Source: Proteles cristata cristata (lineage: Eukaryota > Chordata > Mammalia > Carnivora > Hyaenidae). From it: a DNA stretch of 64,000 bases. A program made the translations under genes and the position numbers. The stretch spans positions 3,844,001-3,908,000 of the forward strand of contig JAESUZ010002551.1 of assembly GCA_017311185.1 (NCBI GenBank). Reading direction: 5' to 3'. Below are positions 34,596 to 46,959 of this stretch, one piece after another. The number at the start of each line of letters is the position of its first letter. Within the stretch, counting starts at the first letter, position 1. The notes under the pieces were generated by a model. That model ran no database searches, was not told the origin of the DNA, and saw only the letters and a list, made by a program, of their open reading frames with translations.

Positions 34596-35140
34596 ACCAG
34601 AATTTTCTCCTATGTTATCTTCTAGAAGTTTTGTAGTTTTGCATTTTACATTTAGGTCTATGTTTTTTTTTAACTTAATGTTTGTGAAAGTTTTAGGGCT
34701 AATGTATGGATGCATTCTTTTTCATGTTGGTGTCTAGTTTTTTTATTTATTGAAAAAATTATTCTTTTTCTTTTGGGCTGCCTTTGCTCCTTAGTCAAAT
34801 ATCAGTTTGCTAGATTTGTGTGGGTCTGTTTCGGGTCCTCTTGTGTTTCACTGAGCAAGAGCAGGTGTTGACTCTTTCATAAATGCCACAGTGTCTTGAT
34901 CACTATGTCTTATCTTTATAGTAAGTTTTGAAATTGGATGGTATTAGTTTTCGAACTTTGTCTTTTTCTTCAGTATTTTGGTGGCTTTTCTGTTTCTTTT
35001 GCCTTTCTGTACTACCTTTAAAATCAGTTTTCTGATACACATGAAGTAACTACTGGAATTTTGATTGGGATCGTGTCTAACAGATCAAGTTGGAAAGCAC
35101 TGACATCCCAACAATATTAACAATTTTGTTGATATTAAGA

Positions 35141-35466
35141 TTACAATAATTAGCTACAGTTATAAACACTGCTCAATGCTTATTTTAAGTGGAGAGTAAA
35201 GATATCAGAATTAGCAATTACTTCTACTTCTCTGATACAGGGCAACTAGACAGGTCTTACTCAGTTGGGCATGAGATTTTGAAATGATAATGATAAGTTA
35301 GACACCAAATGTTTAGTATTTGATTTTCCACATGGAACTCAGATAAATACAACCAACATAAAATTGAATAAAGGGGTCTGGAATACAGCGAACTAGGCAG
35401 GATATAAACATGTGGAAATCTTGAACATTCATATAACTGAATCCATGGATATACATGATGTTGCTT
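35141..35466. other. Unassigned AT-rich DNA
   Basis: Nothing recognised. Confidence 0.5.
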
Positions 35467-35481
35467 AAAAAGAACATATGA

Positions 35482-35692
35482 AGGGCGCCTGGGTGGCTTA
35501 GTCGGTTAAGCGTCCGACTTTCGCTTAGGTCATGATCTCGCGGTTCGTGGGTTGAGCCCCGCGTCGGGCTCTGTGCTGACTGCCAGCTCAGAGCCTGGAG
35601 CCTGTTTCAGTCTGTGATTCCCTCTCTCTCTGACCCTCCCCTGCTCGCGCTGTCTGTCTCTCTCTCTCTCCTAGAAATTAAAAAAAAAAAAA
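35482..35692 (+). mobile_element. SINEC, young felid subfamily with perfect target duplication
   Basis: CpG-retaining head 'gggcgcctgggtggcttagt' and 'gttaagcgtccgactttcgc', the 'gctgactgccagctcagagc' insertion, 3' 'ctctctcctagaaattaaaa' and a poly(A) tail. Flanked by a perfect 15-bp duplication aaaaagaacatatga (35467-35481 and 35693-35707). One of the least diverged copies in the window. Confidence 0.96.
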
Positions 35693-35815
35693 AAAAAGAA
35701 CATATGATGTGGAAAAATATAAAAATTTAAGGTGGATATAGGAAAAGTTGCCCAGGAAGGAACCATAGTGAAAATGCCAGAGGTGAAATAAAAAATTAAA
35801 AAATAAATAGTAGAA

Positions 35816-36022
35816 GGGCTCCTGGGTGGCTCAGTCAGTTAAGCGTCTGACTCTTGGTTTTGGCTCAGGTCATGATCTCACAGTTTGTGAGTTCAAGGTC
35901 ACAACAGGCTCTGTGCTGACAGCATGGATCCTGCTTGGGATTCTCTGTCTACCCTCTCTCTCTGCCTCTTCCTCATTTATACATGCTCTCTCTCCCTCCA
36001 AATAAATAAATAAAATTAAAAA
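35816..36022 (+). mobile_element. SINEC, older subfamily
   Basis: 'gggctcctgggtggctcagt' head with the longer 'ctgactcttggttttggctc' variant, 'gcatggatcctgcttgggat', tail 'caaataaataaataaaatta'. Imperfect target duplication around 'aaataaatagtagaa' and 'aaataattagataag'. Confidence 0.92.
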
Positions 36023-39000
36023 TTAAAAAAATAATTAGATAAGATTGCTTTGGAAGCCATAAAATAAGAATTTCAAGAAAGAAACTTGTCAGTAGGGCCA
36101 AATGTAATAAAATGGCTTAAAGAGTAAAGATGCAAAGGAAAACCATAATTCATGGACATGAATTAATGAAACCATGAATATATACAGCTAATAAAAAATG
36201 CTTACCTTGAGAGAGGGCAGTAGTAAAATTAGATGATAGAGGAGTCAGGGAGTTTTGGCATTAGCATTACAATTGCCACCCTTAGCATTATTGTCATTTT
36301 CATCATTATGATCATCATTATTTAGCTGGGATAAATTAGAATGTTTATGTATTGAGGGCAAATAACTAGGAGAAGATTGCAAGGTACAGAGATATAGAGA
36401 TGTTTTCCCAGAGTGATGTAAAGGAATGTTTCCCAGCACAAATGCAAGAAGTAATATGGACAAAATGTAAAGAATTAACTCGGACAAACTTTCTTCCAAG
36501 CAATTAATAAATGAATGGAAAACTGGTTAAAGAATAACAGCAAGTTTGATATTTGGGCCCTGGTTAAAAAAATGAATATAAATTCCTAGTATGTAATAAT
36601 TTTCTGACAAGAGCTAATACAAATATTTCTCCTCTGAAATGTTTAAGAAAACATAGAATAACTTATTTCCAATATTTTATTTTAAAACTTAGCATTGATT
36701 TATTGGAAGTAAAGAGTGGAAATTTGGACCTCTTTCTCTCTGAAATCATGCAAAATATGCAGGTAAAATGGAGATGTTCAGTGAGGCAAGTCACTAGGAT
36801 TCTCTCATTACTGAGGGTAATGGCAATGCAGCAATATCAGATGTTGTCACAAGTTTGTAAATTCTAAGATTTACAAATCTTGAACACTACAGTTCTCAGG
36901 TAGATGGGTGGATAAGGCATGGAGTCTGAACATGAGTTTGTTCTTTGAATGGAATCTCATGCCACTGATGTTAATATGTCTTACTGATGCTCTCTTTACT
37001 CCCTGTCAGTCAGGATCCAATTGTAGAGAATTGATATAGACAATTGATAGTATATAGATAGGAAAGGAACTGCAAAAGGTGGGCAGAGAAACATTTTAGA
37101 TTTTAACTGCAGAGACAAATGATCAAAGCTAAGGAAGTGATCACAGCTAAGGGAAGAATGGCAGGATTTGAGGTTACCAGTGCTCAGAACCACGGTGGGT
37201 TTCCTGGAGCCAGTGCACAGAGAAGAGGCAACCCCATGTAGCTGGTGGGAGGTCGAGAGACTCTGAGCACTGATGCTCCATCTAAGGATGTGATTCTGTG
37301 CTTAGGAATAAGAAGTTCAAATAGCATTGAATATTTACCTTTATCACATCTATAGAGACCGGCAGTCAGAAAGTCTTTATCCTATCTTCCTGTCTTCTTT
37401 TAACCTGTGAGTTACTCTAGTGGAAGGAATTTGGCCAAGAAATTTGGAAAAGGTGGCTTAGAGAGGGGCCCTACCTCCCTTAAAATGCACAGCAGAACAC
37501 AGAGGAGTAGGAAGGGCAACTAAGGGCAAATTATGACTGGCAAAATGAGCTTTCCACTAAGAGCATTCTTTGAAAAGATTCTAGGACAGAATAGGGTTTT
37601 AAGTGAAAATTGTCATCATTCCTGCTGTCCACTCAGCAGTATACTTGAAATCTGGACAAACATGGACCAGAAGATGTAATTTCAAATGCCAGACTTTACT
37701 CTTAACAGAAGATAGGGAAGACATCTACCACAAGCTTACACTCTTGGGAAGATTTGCAGAGACTGATGTTTTGTGCTGACTCACTATCTATTGTCCTGAA
37801 GCCTTTCCCACCCCAGGGAGATGCACCATATTAAGATAACACATAGGGGCAATTATGTCTGTAATTGTACAGTGGGAGACAAGGCAATGAGGGAGAGAAG
37901 AGCAAGACTTTTTGACCCCAGAGGCATTTTCAAGAAGATACATTTTAGGAAGATTTCACATGGAAGTTGAATGCCTGAAAGTTGATTTCTGTAAAAATAT
38001 CATAACCCTATATCCCTTGGGAAATCTTTATGAACATCTACATGAATGCATGCTTCACTTTGAATATTGCTGTTATATAGATAACTTTTAAAAATATGTG
38101 TAAGGAAGTGAAAATTTATACTCAAATGCTGCAAACAAAGGGAAGAAAGGATTACTTTCTCTAATGTTTTCACTTTGCTCTGAATTCTCTTAATTCCTAT
38201 TAATTTGAGTGTGGGTATCTTGGAGCTGAAGTGTTTTATTTAAAGATCATCAGTTTGAAATTTGAATGATCACTTAGATTCTATTTTAATGTGCTTTTCC
38301 TTTTGCAAAGACTTTCCTTGCATACCTCATACCTTTCCTTTCGTGGGTGCTGTGGTGAAGATATGTGTTCAATGGCTATCATCTGATAATAGGCTGGCTT
38401 CCTTCAAGATGTCCATCTTTCCCTATGTGGGTGTTCTAAAGTTGATGCTTGATGACTAGCCACATCTTTATGTTACAAGCTGCTGAAGTTGGCACAATTG
38501 TCTCTTTTGGTCATAGTTTGTAACTAAGGCCTGCCCCCCTCAACCTCTGGACTTTTTCCAAGGTTCACATCCCCTCCTCTGTCACTAGTTAGAGGCTTCT
38601 GCTAAGTTACTGTATTATTTGGCACAGGCCAAGAGTAGGTGGAAGCACTGTCTTAAGCCTTTTCTCTGCCCAATCTGCCATGCTGTAATGACCCCAGTCA
38701 CAAGAGTGTAGGGCACTGTCCGTCTAAATATCCCAGTGGGAACTAGGGCACAATCCTTCTCTGCTTAAATCACATACCTTCCTCCCCAGGTTTAAGTCCA
38801 GAAATGAGAGGTAGTTTGGTCTTAGTCTTAATATCAATCCTTAATAATCTCATTTAATAATAATATATCAATAAATTAATTTGAGGCCCAAAATAATCAT
38901 TAATCTTTAGTACTAGTCCTTATGTGTTTGATTCATGAAATTTTAATGTGTTGGGTAGATGACAGATCCAGTCAACTAGTGAACATACTATCTCAAAATT

Positions 39001-40624
39001 ATTATATTTACATTTGTTTTATGGGCAGAATGGAAATAAATGATTTTCACATAATTTGGCCTTACAAATAATATTATTTTGCCTTACATAAGGTCAAACA
39101 AAAATACAAGGTCCATAAAATGTATTATGTGAGGGAAAAAATAAATTATATTATAAATATAAATTGCTTTAAACTATAAAATTTTAAATATTATAAATTT
39201 GCCAAATACCAAGTGGACATAATGACAGAAAAAAGTTAAGTGATCTGAAAGGCATCATATGCTTATAATTTTTTGATAGAGGTTTTTTCAGTAAACTTAT
39301 TTATTGAAGCAGAATGTGAATACAGATGTGTACATATCATGTCTATAGAAATCCTTACCATTAATACAGATTCATTATTGAGATTCTCAGGAAAAATAAT
39401 AGTTAAGCATTTCTGTTTAACCTGAACCACTCTATTCCCATTTGACCTCTGCCCATGTTATACAAAACTACAACTGTGTAGTTAAAATGGATTAAAAGAA
39501 TAAATCTCCGTTTTGAGTGTAGGACCACTTTCCCCTTCATTTAGGTTAATAGCTACCAACAGTGGTGTCTTTTCATCATGGCCAAATTTTCTTTATTTAT
39601 GACTTTTCAACTGTTTCAATATGCTCTTTATCCTCGGTAATAATAAGTAAAGAATTTCTGAAATATTTTTCTTTATTTTTCTAAGCTGCTAATGTTGTCA
39701 TTGTCTCAAGTCCAGTAGACTTGACAGTATTAATATATACTAGGATATTCATGATTTTTCTGCCTTAGCTTTTTCGTAGTTCTCTGATTAGATAGGCATT
39801 TAATTACATTAACAAATTATGAATATTTAAACAATCATAGGACTCTAAGAAAATTATACCATGACCTTAAGTAAGAAATAACAGTTCTTTGCAGGGCCTT
39901 TACCTTTTGTAACCTTGTTTCATTTCTTAACGGAGAAATCAAGCTCTAGGCTAATTGCAGTCTTCCTTATTAGTGAGTATTAATTAAACACTTATTAAGA
40001 GGTCAATGAAAAGGATTTTTTAAATTGAGAATAGAAAGACAAGAAACCCAAATGAAGTATTTATGCTATCTCTGGTTTAATATGTACATGATTTATGACA
40101 CCCATGGTTATTAAAAACCTTATGTTTCTGTCTTAGTTAAAAGACCTGGAAAATATAAGGTAGTTTCATTATAACTGAGTGTTCTGCATCTCCTGCTCCA
40201 CATGAAAAGTCCTCCAAAAAGTGAGACTCCATTTCTCTCTTTGACCTTAATGCCCAAAGGGGCTATTTTCAGACTTCATAATCATTGTGATTCAAAATAA
40301 AATAAAATCACCTGTAACTATTTCTTGTACCACTTTGAAGAAAAATGAAGTAAGTTGTACCTAAAATTAATTTTAAGGGTTCAAAGATTAGGCTTCAGTT
40401 CTAGAGATAATAAAGCCTCCTCACAAATTACACTGGTTAATAGTACAGTAACTTCCTTTTCCTGAAAGAGACTTACACCCATAGTTTTCAATCCTAGCTT
40501 ATTTCTTAGCATAGCCCCTTATATCTCCTTCTAATAACAAAATTATGAGGTAATAATTGGAAGTTCTCTCTCTCTCTCTCTCTTTTCTAGTAAGAATAGA
40601 CTTTTAAATGGGCTGCCTTCCATT
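36023..40624. other. 4.6 kb without a named element
   Basis: Mostly AT-rich. 36990-37330 and 38520-38800 are more GC-rich and could be remains of LTRs or L1 parts that I cannot name. 39300-39360 weakly resembles an L1 3' UTR. Short frames (36245-36499 minus, 36996-37193 minus, 38262-38459 plus) have no recognisable domains. A (CT)n run lies at 40566-40584. Confidence 0.4.
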
Positions 40625-41131
40625 AGCGCACAGTATTTGGCTGATAAATGGCCCCAAATACATCAGATCCTAAAGCCTACAACTTGTCAGTGTTGCCATA
40701 TATGGCAAAGACTTTGGATATTGAGGTAGAGCTATTATCCCAGGTTATCATGATGGGCCCTACATACAATCATATGTGTCTTTGTAAGAGGGAGGAAGAG
40801 TGAAATTGGACCACATGGAGAGGAGAAGATGGTATGAAGATGGAGCTGAGAGAGATGTGGAGATGCTGGTCTTGAAGACTGGAATAGTGTGCCACAAACC
40901 CTGGAATTCTGGCAGCCATCAGAAGCTGGAAGCGGCACAGGGCAGATTCTCCACTGCAGCCTCCAGTGGACGTGTGCTCGAGTTGATAACATGATTTTGG
41001 CCTGGTGATAGTGATTTCAGACCTCTAACCTCCTAAAATAGGACAAGACATAAGGACAGAATAAGTTTCTGTTGTCATAAGCTACCAAGTTTGTAGTGAT
41101 GTGTTAGCAGCTGTAGGAATCTAATAGAGGC
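40625..41131 (+). mobile_element. LTR-type repeat, MaLR/MLT1-like
   Basis: 'aaatggccccaaatacatca', 'atatggcaaagactttggat', 'gggccctacatacaatcata', 'atgtgtctttgtaagagg', 'gcagattctccactgcagcc' and the terminal 'gtttgtagtgatgtgttagc' followed by 'aatctaatag' are in the order found in mammalian MaLR LTRs. No internal retroviral region follows, so it is a solo LTR remnant. The exact family is from memory and uncertain. Small frames at 40735-40994 are incidental. Confidence 0.5.
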
Positions 41132-41994
41132 CCCATGCATCATCTACAGAGAAAAAATATGTATGACAGCTACTGGGTTATGTTCTGCCAGAAAGAATTG
41201 TATATGTTTCTTTCAACTTGAGTATTACCCAGGTGAAGGAATTTTCCAAATTTATCTTTAAAAAAAAAAAAACAAACAACAACCCTACATTCTGTGTTCT
41301 TATAGCTTACTTACCATAACTGATTAACTCCCTGGTTACCTTTCAAAATAATTAAGATTGTGCCTTTTGAAGACTTTCTCCAATCATGACTCCAAATACA
41401 ACCATTACCCAGTATGATGCCCAGTTGGATAAGTTCAAGTAATTTGTTCAGTGGAGTTAAGTCTGAAGAGGCTCAAATTTTGATGCTTTTCAGCCATATT
41501 GTTGATGCTGTCTTGATTGAATTGTAGGTATATTAAACTTATGGTATTTATGGCAGTGAGAAAATCTAGTATTCATATTCCCATAATCATAAACCATGTG
41601 ACTGTTGAAAAACAAGCTTTGAAAGGCTGTAATCATGATGCTTTCTTTTATAGTTTGCACATAAATATAAAATCACACTTGGAAATTTTAAAAATATTCC
41701 AGTAAAGGTTTTAGAGTTTGAGTTTTGTGACATATTCTCAGTTGTTCACAAATACTTTTTCTTCTGTTCAATTACCTTTACAAGTGATGGAAAATGTCCC
41801 ATTTGTCAGCAGATTTTGATTGTGGTGTAGGCTTGATGCACAATAGGAGAAATTCTTTTGTGTTTTGAAGAATGTTTTTGCATTTGAGAAGAGCAAAGTG
41901 CAATCAAGGAACAACTAATTTTAAACCAGAAAGGAACTGGATGTACTTTCTTTCACATGATGCAGAGTAAAAACTTTCTTTTTGAGGTTTGATG
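41132..41994. other. Unassigned AT-rich DNA
   Basis: Nothing recognised; A-run at 41261-41272. Confidence 0.5.
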
Positions 41995-42165
41995 TACTTT
42001 TTAAAATATTACCACATGCCTAACTCCCAATCTTAAAATTATTTTGTGAAGTATTATAATCTCATAGCTAAAATAACTAAGGCTCAGAGCAATTAAATAT
42101 CTTCTCCTTGGAGTACTGAGTCAGAACTGGGAGATAGGTCAACCTAGTCTTTCCTATCTTCATTC
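41995..42165 (-). mobile_element. MIR SINE (ancient)
   Basis: 'tattaccacatgcctaactc', 'gtgaagtattataatctcat', 'aactaaggctcagagcaatt' and 'gagtcagaactgggagatag' follow antisense MIR. Confidence 0.6.
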
Positions 42166-42984
42166 AGCACTACTTTAATAATATACTCATTTCATTAATT
42201 ACTATAATCATTTCATAGCTCTTAGGCTGTTCAACTTTATACACAGGAAATAAAGTTTTGAATATTTTGACATTTTGTAAAAATCCATCTTCTCTTGGAA
42301 ATTACAGGAAAAATGTCATTCAGAAAGTAATGAAATCAGGCCCAGCATTGATTACATAAAAGCAAAATGTTACCTCCTCAGTTTTATAGTGCAGGGTAAT
42401 GAGTTTTTCAAGAGAAAGAAAAAGAGCCATAGCATAAAGTGCCCTTGGTTCTCATACTTTTAATGTTAGGAAATTAAGTTCCATCTTAAAGTGCAGTAAC
42501 AAACTATTATCTTTTGCTTATTTTAAATCACTAAAATGTAAGCAGGCTTAAACTTATTTGGGCAGAACAAGGTAAAATCCCAAATCCTCATTAACATTTA
42601 TCTGTCACAGTTTTGTCCAACTCCCCGCCCCCACCATTCATCACTCTAGAGTTTTGTTGCAGGAAGGAGTCCTAGGAGATTAGATAAGGTCTTTGATAAT
42701 TGTGATAATAATGTTGATGACAATGACAAATCTGACATGAAAGGAAGTCCAACTGCGGAGAATACTCTGATCCATTCCCATTTGTGTCTATGTCAAAGTC
42801 AGGTTTCTTTCAACATATACACTGTTGTTAAATTTTATAAGCTATCACATCAATTAGGGCATCATCTTTAAACTCACTTCAATTAAAGATTTAAGGAATA
42901 TAGTATTTTGAATACTTACCATCTTCCAGGTACTGGATTGGGCTCTTGGCATACATGATCTCATGTGGCCACTGTAGTTTTTAG
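42166..42984. other. Unassigned AT-rich DNA
   Basis: No gene or repeat recognised. Confidence 0.5.
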
Positions 42985-43925
42985 TGTCACTAACAGTGGT
43001 TTCCCATCCTGACTGCACAACAGGATTATACAGAGACTTTGAAAAGTATTATTTTTTTAATACAGTTTATTGTCAAGTTGATTTCCATATAACACCCAGT
43101 GCTCATTCCAACAAGTGCCCTCCTCCGTGCTCATCACCCCTTTTCCATTCTCCCCCCACCTCCATCAACCCTCAGGTTATTCTCCATATTTAAGAGTCTC
43201 TTATGGTTTGCCTCCCTCCCTCTCTGTGACTATTTTTTCCCCACCTCTCCCCCATGGTCTTCTGTTAAGTTTCTCCTGATCCACATATGAGTGAAAACAT
43301 ATGACATCTGTCCTTCTCTGCCTGACTTATTTCGCTCAGCATAACACCCTCAAGTTCCATCCACATTACTACAAATAGCCAGATTACATTCTTTCTCATT
43401 GTCATGCAGTATTGCCTTGTATATATAAACCACATCTTCTTGATCCATTCATCAGTTGGTGGACATTTAGGCTCTTTCCATGATTTGACTATTGTTGAAA
43501 GTGCTGCTATAAACATTGGGGTGTATGTACCCCTATGCATCAACACTCCTGTATCCTTTGGGTAAATTCCTAGCAGTGCTATTGCTGGGTCATAGGATAG
43601 TTCTATTGGTAACTTTGTAAGGAACCTCCACACTGTTTTCCAGAGTGGCCGTACCAGTTTGCATTCCCACCAATAGTGTAGGAGGATGCCTGTTTCTCCA
43701 CATCCTCACCGGCATCTATAGTTTCCTGATTTGTTCATTTCAGCCACTCTGACTGACGTGAGGTAGTATCTCAGTGTGGTTTTGATTTCTGTTTCCCTGA
43801 TGATGAGGGACTCTGAGCATCGTTTCATGTATCTGTTGGCCATGTGGAGGAGACTCTGGAAATTATTGATGCGTGGCCTAGACTTCACCCCAGAAAAATC
43901 ACATCAGGATCTTTCAAGAGGTCTG
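42985..43925 (+). mobile_element. MER5-like hAT DNA transposon split by a felid L1
   Basis: Left piece 42985-43050 ('taacagtggtttcccatcct', 'actgcacaacaggattatac', 'agagactttgaaaagtatt') and right piece 43850-43925 ('attattgatgcgtggcctag', 'cttcaccccagaaaaatcac') join into a typical non-autonomous MER5-type element, non-coding and old. The gap between them is the L1 listed separately. Confidence 0.65.
43051..43849 (-). mobile_element. Carnivore L1, 5'-truncated, ORF2 C-terminus and 3' UTR
   Basis: The plus strand shows T-tail, 'gtttattgtcaagttgattt', 'tccatataacacccagtgct' and other felid L1 3' UTR text. The minus-strand frame 43265-43633 contains the ORF2 C-terminal motifs LLGIYPKDTGVL, AALSTIVKSWKEPKCP, TDEWIKKMWFIYT and MWMELEGVMLSEISQAEKDR. 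The frame still reads through 122 codons, so this is a fairly recent copy. It starts after 43849, is 5'-truncated and cannot be autonomous. Flanks gagactttgaaaagtatt (43033-43050) and gagactctggaaattatt (43850-43867) are a 15-of-18 target duplication. Confidence 0.9.
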
Positions 43926-44999
43926 AAACAGGTGTCACTATTTTTTTTCTAAGTCTCCTAAGTGTGTTAAAAAAATGAAACTGGGGTAGGGAGAGATTGT
44001 CAACTTCAAGGTAAAAATATTACTCTGTATTATATCTGGTCAATTTATAAAATTCAGGAGCCGTTTTTTCACTGAACAACCTTTTTGGCAAAAAAATACC
44101 TCTCTGAAGTATGAGCTGTTGAAATATTAATTTAGTTTGCTTTTCTTCATTCTTCCTTATAACCAAAATGAATCAATAATCCTAACACTTCTTAACTACT
44201 TACCCAAAGGGATCTCATCTCTAACTCTGATACACTTTAGTTTGTCTTCTCTGTATTCAATTTACTATTTCCTTCTGTAAGTCAAGAGCATCTAGTCGAG
44301 GGAATTCCAGTGCAGAGAATTAGAAATTAGAATAAGGAACATGACACATACATAGCACTTGGCTGTGCCCACTCTCTTCTATCAAGCAAGCTAATTCCTT
44401 AGGACCCACCTAATTTGATAATCCTAACATGGGAAACTACTAAAGCATAAAGCCAATTAAAATTACTTAATTTAAAAAAAAATATGAGTTTTTTATTTCC
44501 TTTCTCTGTTTTTTGTTTGTTTACCAACATGTTCAATATTGCTAGCAAAATTTATTCCGAGTGAGTTGGGTTCCTTTGACCTGCCTAAGGTCTTTTCCAT
44601 CTAATGGACTGAAAAAAGAGAAGAAATAAGTTATAGTTTATTCAGTAAATTCAGCTAGTAAAATTCAGCTAATGGCCCTCACAAGGCATAGAAGAGATAC
44701 CACAAATAATTATTTTCTTAAAATAATACTATTTCAGGTCACTATTTTCTTTTAAGAAAAAAAGGATAAAAAAAAAATACCACTCTTCCCCCAAATTAGA
44801 AAAAAAAAAGATAAAAATGCTTGATAGCACTTCAAATGTTTTGCAAAGGAAAATAATAGTAGTAGTGATTATAATTTTAAAGTAGTCTTCTCAGTATAGG
44901 AAGATGTTTGAAGATATCAGTGACTGGTGAGTTGAGTCAGACAATTCAGGAATCTGCATTGCTTTTTCTAATGAGAATGGAGCCACCACTTATGTGTTA
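43926..44999. other. Unassigned AT-rich DNA
   Basis: Several A-runs (44473-44481, 44769-44778); nothing else recognised. Confidence 0.5.
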
Positions 45000-45175
45000 C
45001 CTACTAAGATACTGCAGGTATGTTACCTGTGTTAGTCACCACATTATATGTCTGTCATTTTTCCATCTTATAAAGGCAGCAACTAAGATCCCTAAAGGTT
45101 AAGGAACTTAACCAAGCCAAAGTGTGAATTCACACCATGTGTTCTCTCAAACCACCAATGCTATCTGCTCCTCAA
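45000..45175 (-). mobile_element. MIR SINE (ancient, degenerate)
   Basis: 'ttccatcttataaaggcagc', 'aactaagatccctaaaggtt', 'aaggaacttaaccaagccaa' fit antisense MIR core. Confidence 0.55.
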
Positions 45176-46152
45176 GACTATGACAAACCAGTAGACAGCT
45201 AATTGGTTTGTGGTTACAGCAAGTATTTGCTTTTTAGTTTAGAAGTCATGAAAGTCTCTGGTTTCCTGCAGCAGTTAGATTCATATTTAAGAATAATATG
45301 AGTCCTTTCTATAATTTTTACCTTGTAAGACTTATTATAATCTGTCAAGACTATGTATAAGTTTGTGAAGATGACTCCAGTAGGGTGATGTACCTAGGAG
45401 ACTTGACAGCTCATCTTAAACATTTTCCTCTATATTACAGAATTATTTTTAGTAATAATCATGAAATGAAATAAATGATGAAAATGGCTAGAAAAGTAAT
45501 GCAGTTAAAAATTGTTATTGAACTTTTGCATAAACATATATGATTAAGTAATAAATATTATAGTACAAAAATATAATACGTTTTATTTTTAAATTACATT
45601 AATGTATTTTTTAAAAAAAACAGAAAAAATCTACATAGTGGTCTATCATAGTAGTGGATTATGACATTCCAAGTTCAGTTTCTAGTCTTCTGCAAATTTC
45701 CAAATTTTTAATACATAGACTCTAAAGAATTATACACAAATATAGAATTAAAGTAAGTCAATATCTGATTTTTTATTTTTATAATCATGTTATCAATATG
45801 TTTTTATAAATTACTGTTTATATTTACATCTAGATGGTGTCACAGAGACATGAAGTCACAGGAACAAACTTTAATGATTCTAAACTACTATGAACTTACT
45901 CTCAAAGCAAGTGATATGTGACTGGGTGTATATGGTTTGGGGTCAACTGTGTAACTAGGAATCATTTGAATTAATATCCATCTACAACAACATTTATTAA
46001 AAGATAAGTAATAAAATGCTAATTAAAATGCATATATATACACATACATATGTATCAATTATTTTAGATATTAAATTGTGTGATCATAATATATATATTA
46101 AAATTTTATTTATTTATAAAATTAAAACACAGAAGCAACTATAGTAGGTTTT
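45176..46152. other. Unassigned AT-rich DNA
   Basis: Irregular TA/CATA runs at 46032-46058 and 46088-46100; nothing else recognised. Confidence 0.5.
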
Positions 46153-46168
46153 AGAACTGTGATGTCTA

Positions 46169-46385
46169 GGGGCGCTTGGGTGGTTTAGTCGGTTAAGCGT
46201 CCGACTTTCGCTTAGGTCATGATCTCGCGGTTTGTGGGTTCTAGCCCCGCGTCCGGCTCTGTGCTGACTGCCAGCTCAGAGCCTGGAGCCTGTTTCAGTC
46301 TGTGACTCCCTCTCTCTCTGACCCTCCCCTGCTCACTCTCTCTCTCTCTCTCCTAGCTATAAATAAAACATTAAAAAAAAAAAAA
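46169..46385 (+). mobile_element. SINEC, young felid 'ctag' subfamily
   Basis: 'ggggcgcttgggtggtttag', 'cggttaagcgtccgactttc', 'ctgactgccagctcagagcc' and 'ctctcctagctataaataaa' identify the same subfamily as 35482 and 58316. Target duplication agaactgtgatgtcta (46153-46168) and agaactgtggtgtcta (46386-46401), 15 of 16. Confidence 0.96.
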
Positions 46386-46401
46386 AAGAACTGTGGTGTC
46401 T

Positions 46402-46959
46402 AATATGGTAGCCACTGGCCACAATGGCTATTTATAATAAATTTAAATTTATTAAAATTAAAGAAATCTAAACTTTATTTCCTCAGCCACATTAAGCACA
46501 TTTCACATGCTGAATAGTCACATATAGCTAGTGACTACAGTTTTGGATACCACAGATACAGAACACTTATATCATTTCATAACATTTTGCTGGGTAGCAT
46601 TGATCTGAAATTGAATCCAGTCAAAATTTGACTGAGGGGAACCACTTTATTACTAACACTGTTTATAAGTGACAGTGCAAGGGGATAATAAAAATCAGAC
46701 TTTTAGTAGGTGTTGTCATTATGTAAAAATTCTCTACAGACAATGCACCCCTTATTGCCTTCCCTGGGGACAGTTATTCCCCCTGGCCTGGCCTGGATTT
46801 GCCACTACTCCAGGAATCCATTAAGCCTTCTATGGCTCTCATCTAAACTCTTGCAGGTATGTGGTGCGATTTAAAGTTCCTTCACCCCTTTAATCAGGCA
46901 TTATCATGATTAGTGTGCTTTGGATGCCTGGTTATCCTTTCCCCTGAGAGAACATGCTC
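46402..46959. other. Unassigned DNA
   Basis: A short duplicated 'cctggcctgg' occurs at 46784-46793; nothing else recognised. Confidence 0.45.

Larger units (their letters stand above)
33195..35140 (-). mobile_element. L1 LINE, 3' UTR and ORF2 part, split by three later events
   Basis: Antisense L1 runs from 'ttttagggtagttttaggtt' through 'gatacattattattaacaat', 'catagttggaattgtacagt', 'ccattgtctggatgtaccac' and 'caccagcatttggtgttgag', then (after a TA array at 34186-34316) 'tttcatggatcctgcttttg', 'ttctcctatgttatcttcta' and 'attttgattgggatcgtgtc'. It is interrupted by the SINEC at 33252-33472, the TA-rich expansion, and a sense-oriented L1 3' end at about 34430-34595. No intact frame. Old (L1MB/L1MC-like). 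Confidence 0.8.

Noticed and set aside
43265..43633. 122-codon minus frame as a protein gene
   Set aside because: It is the C-terminal part of L1 ORF2 in a 5'-truncated copy.
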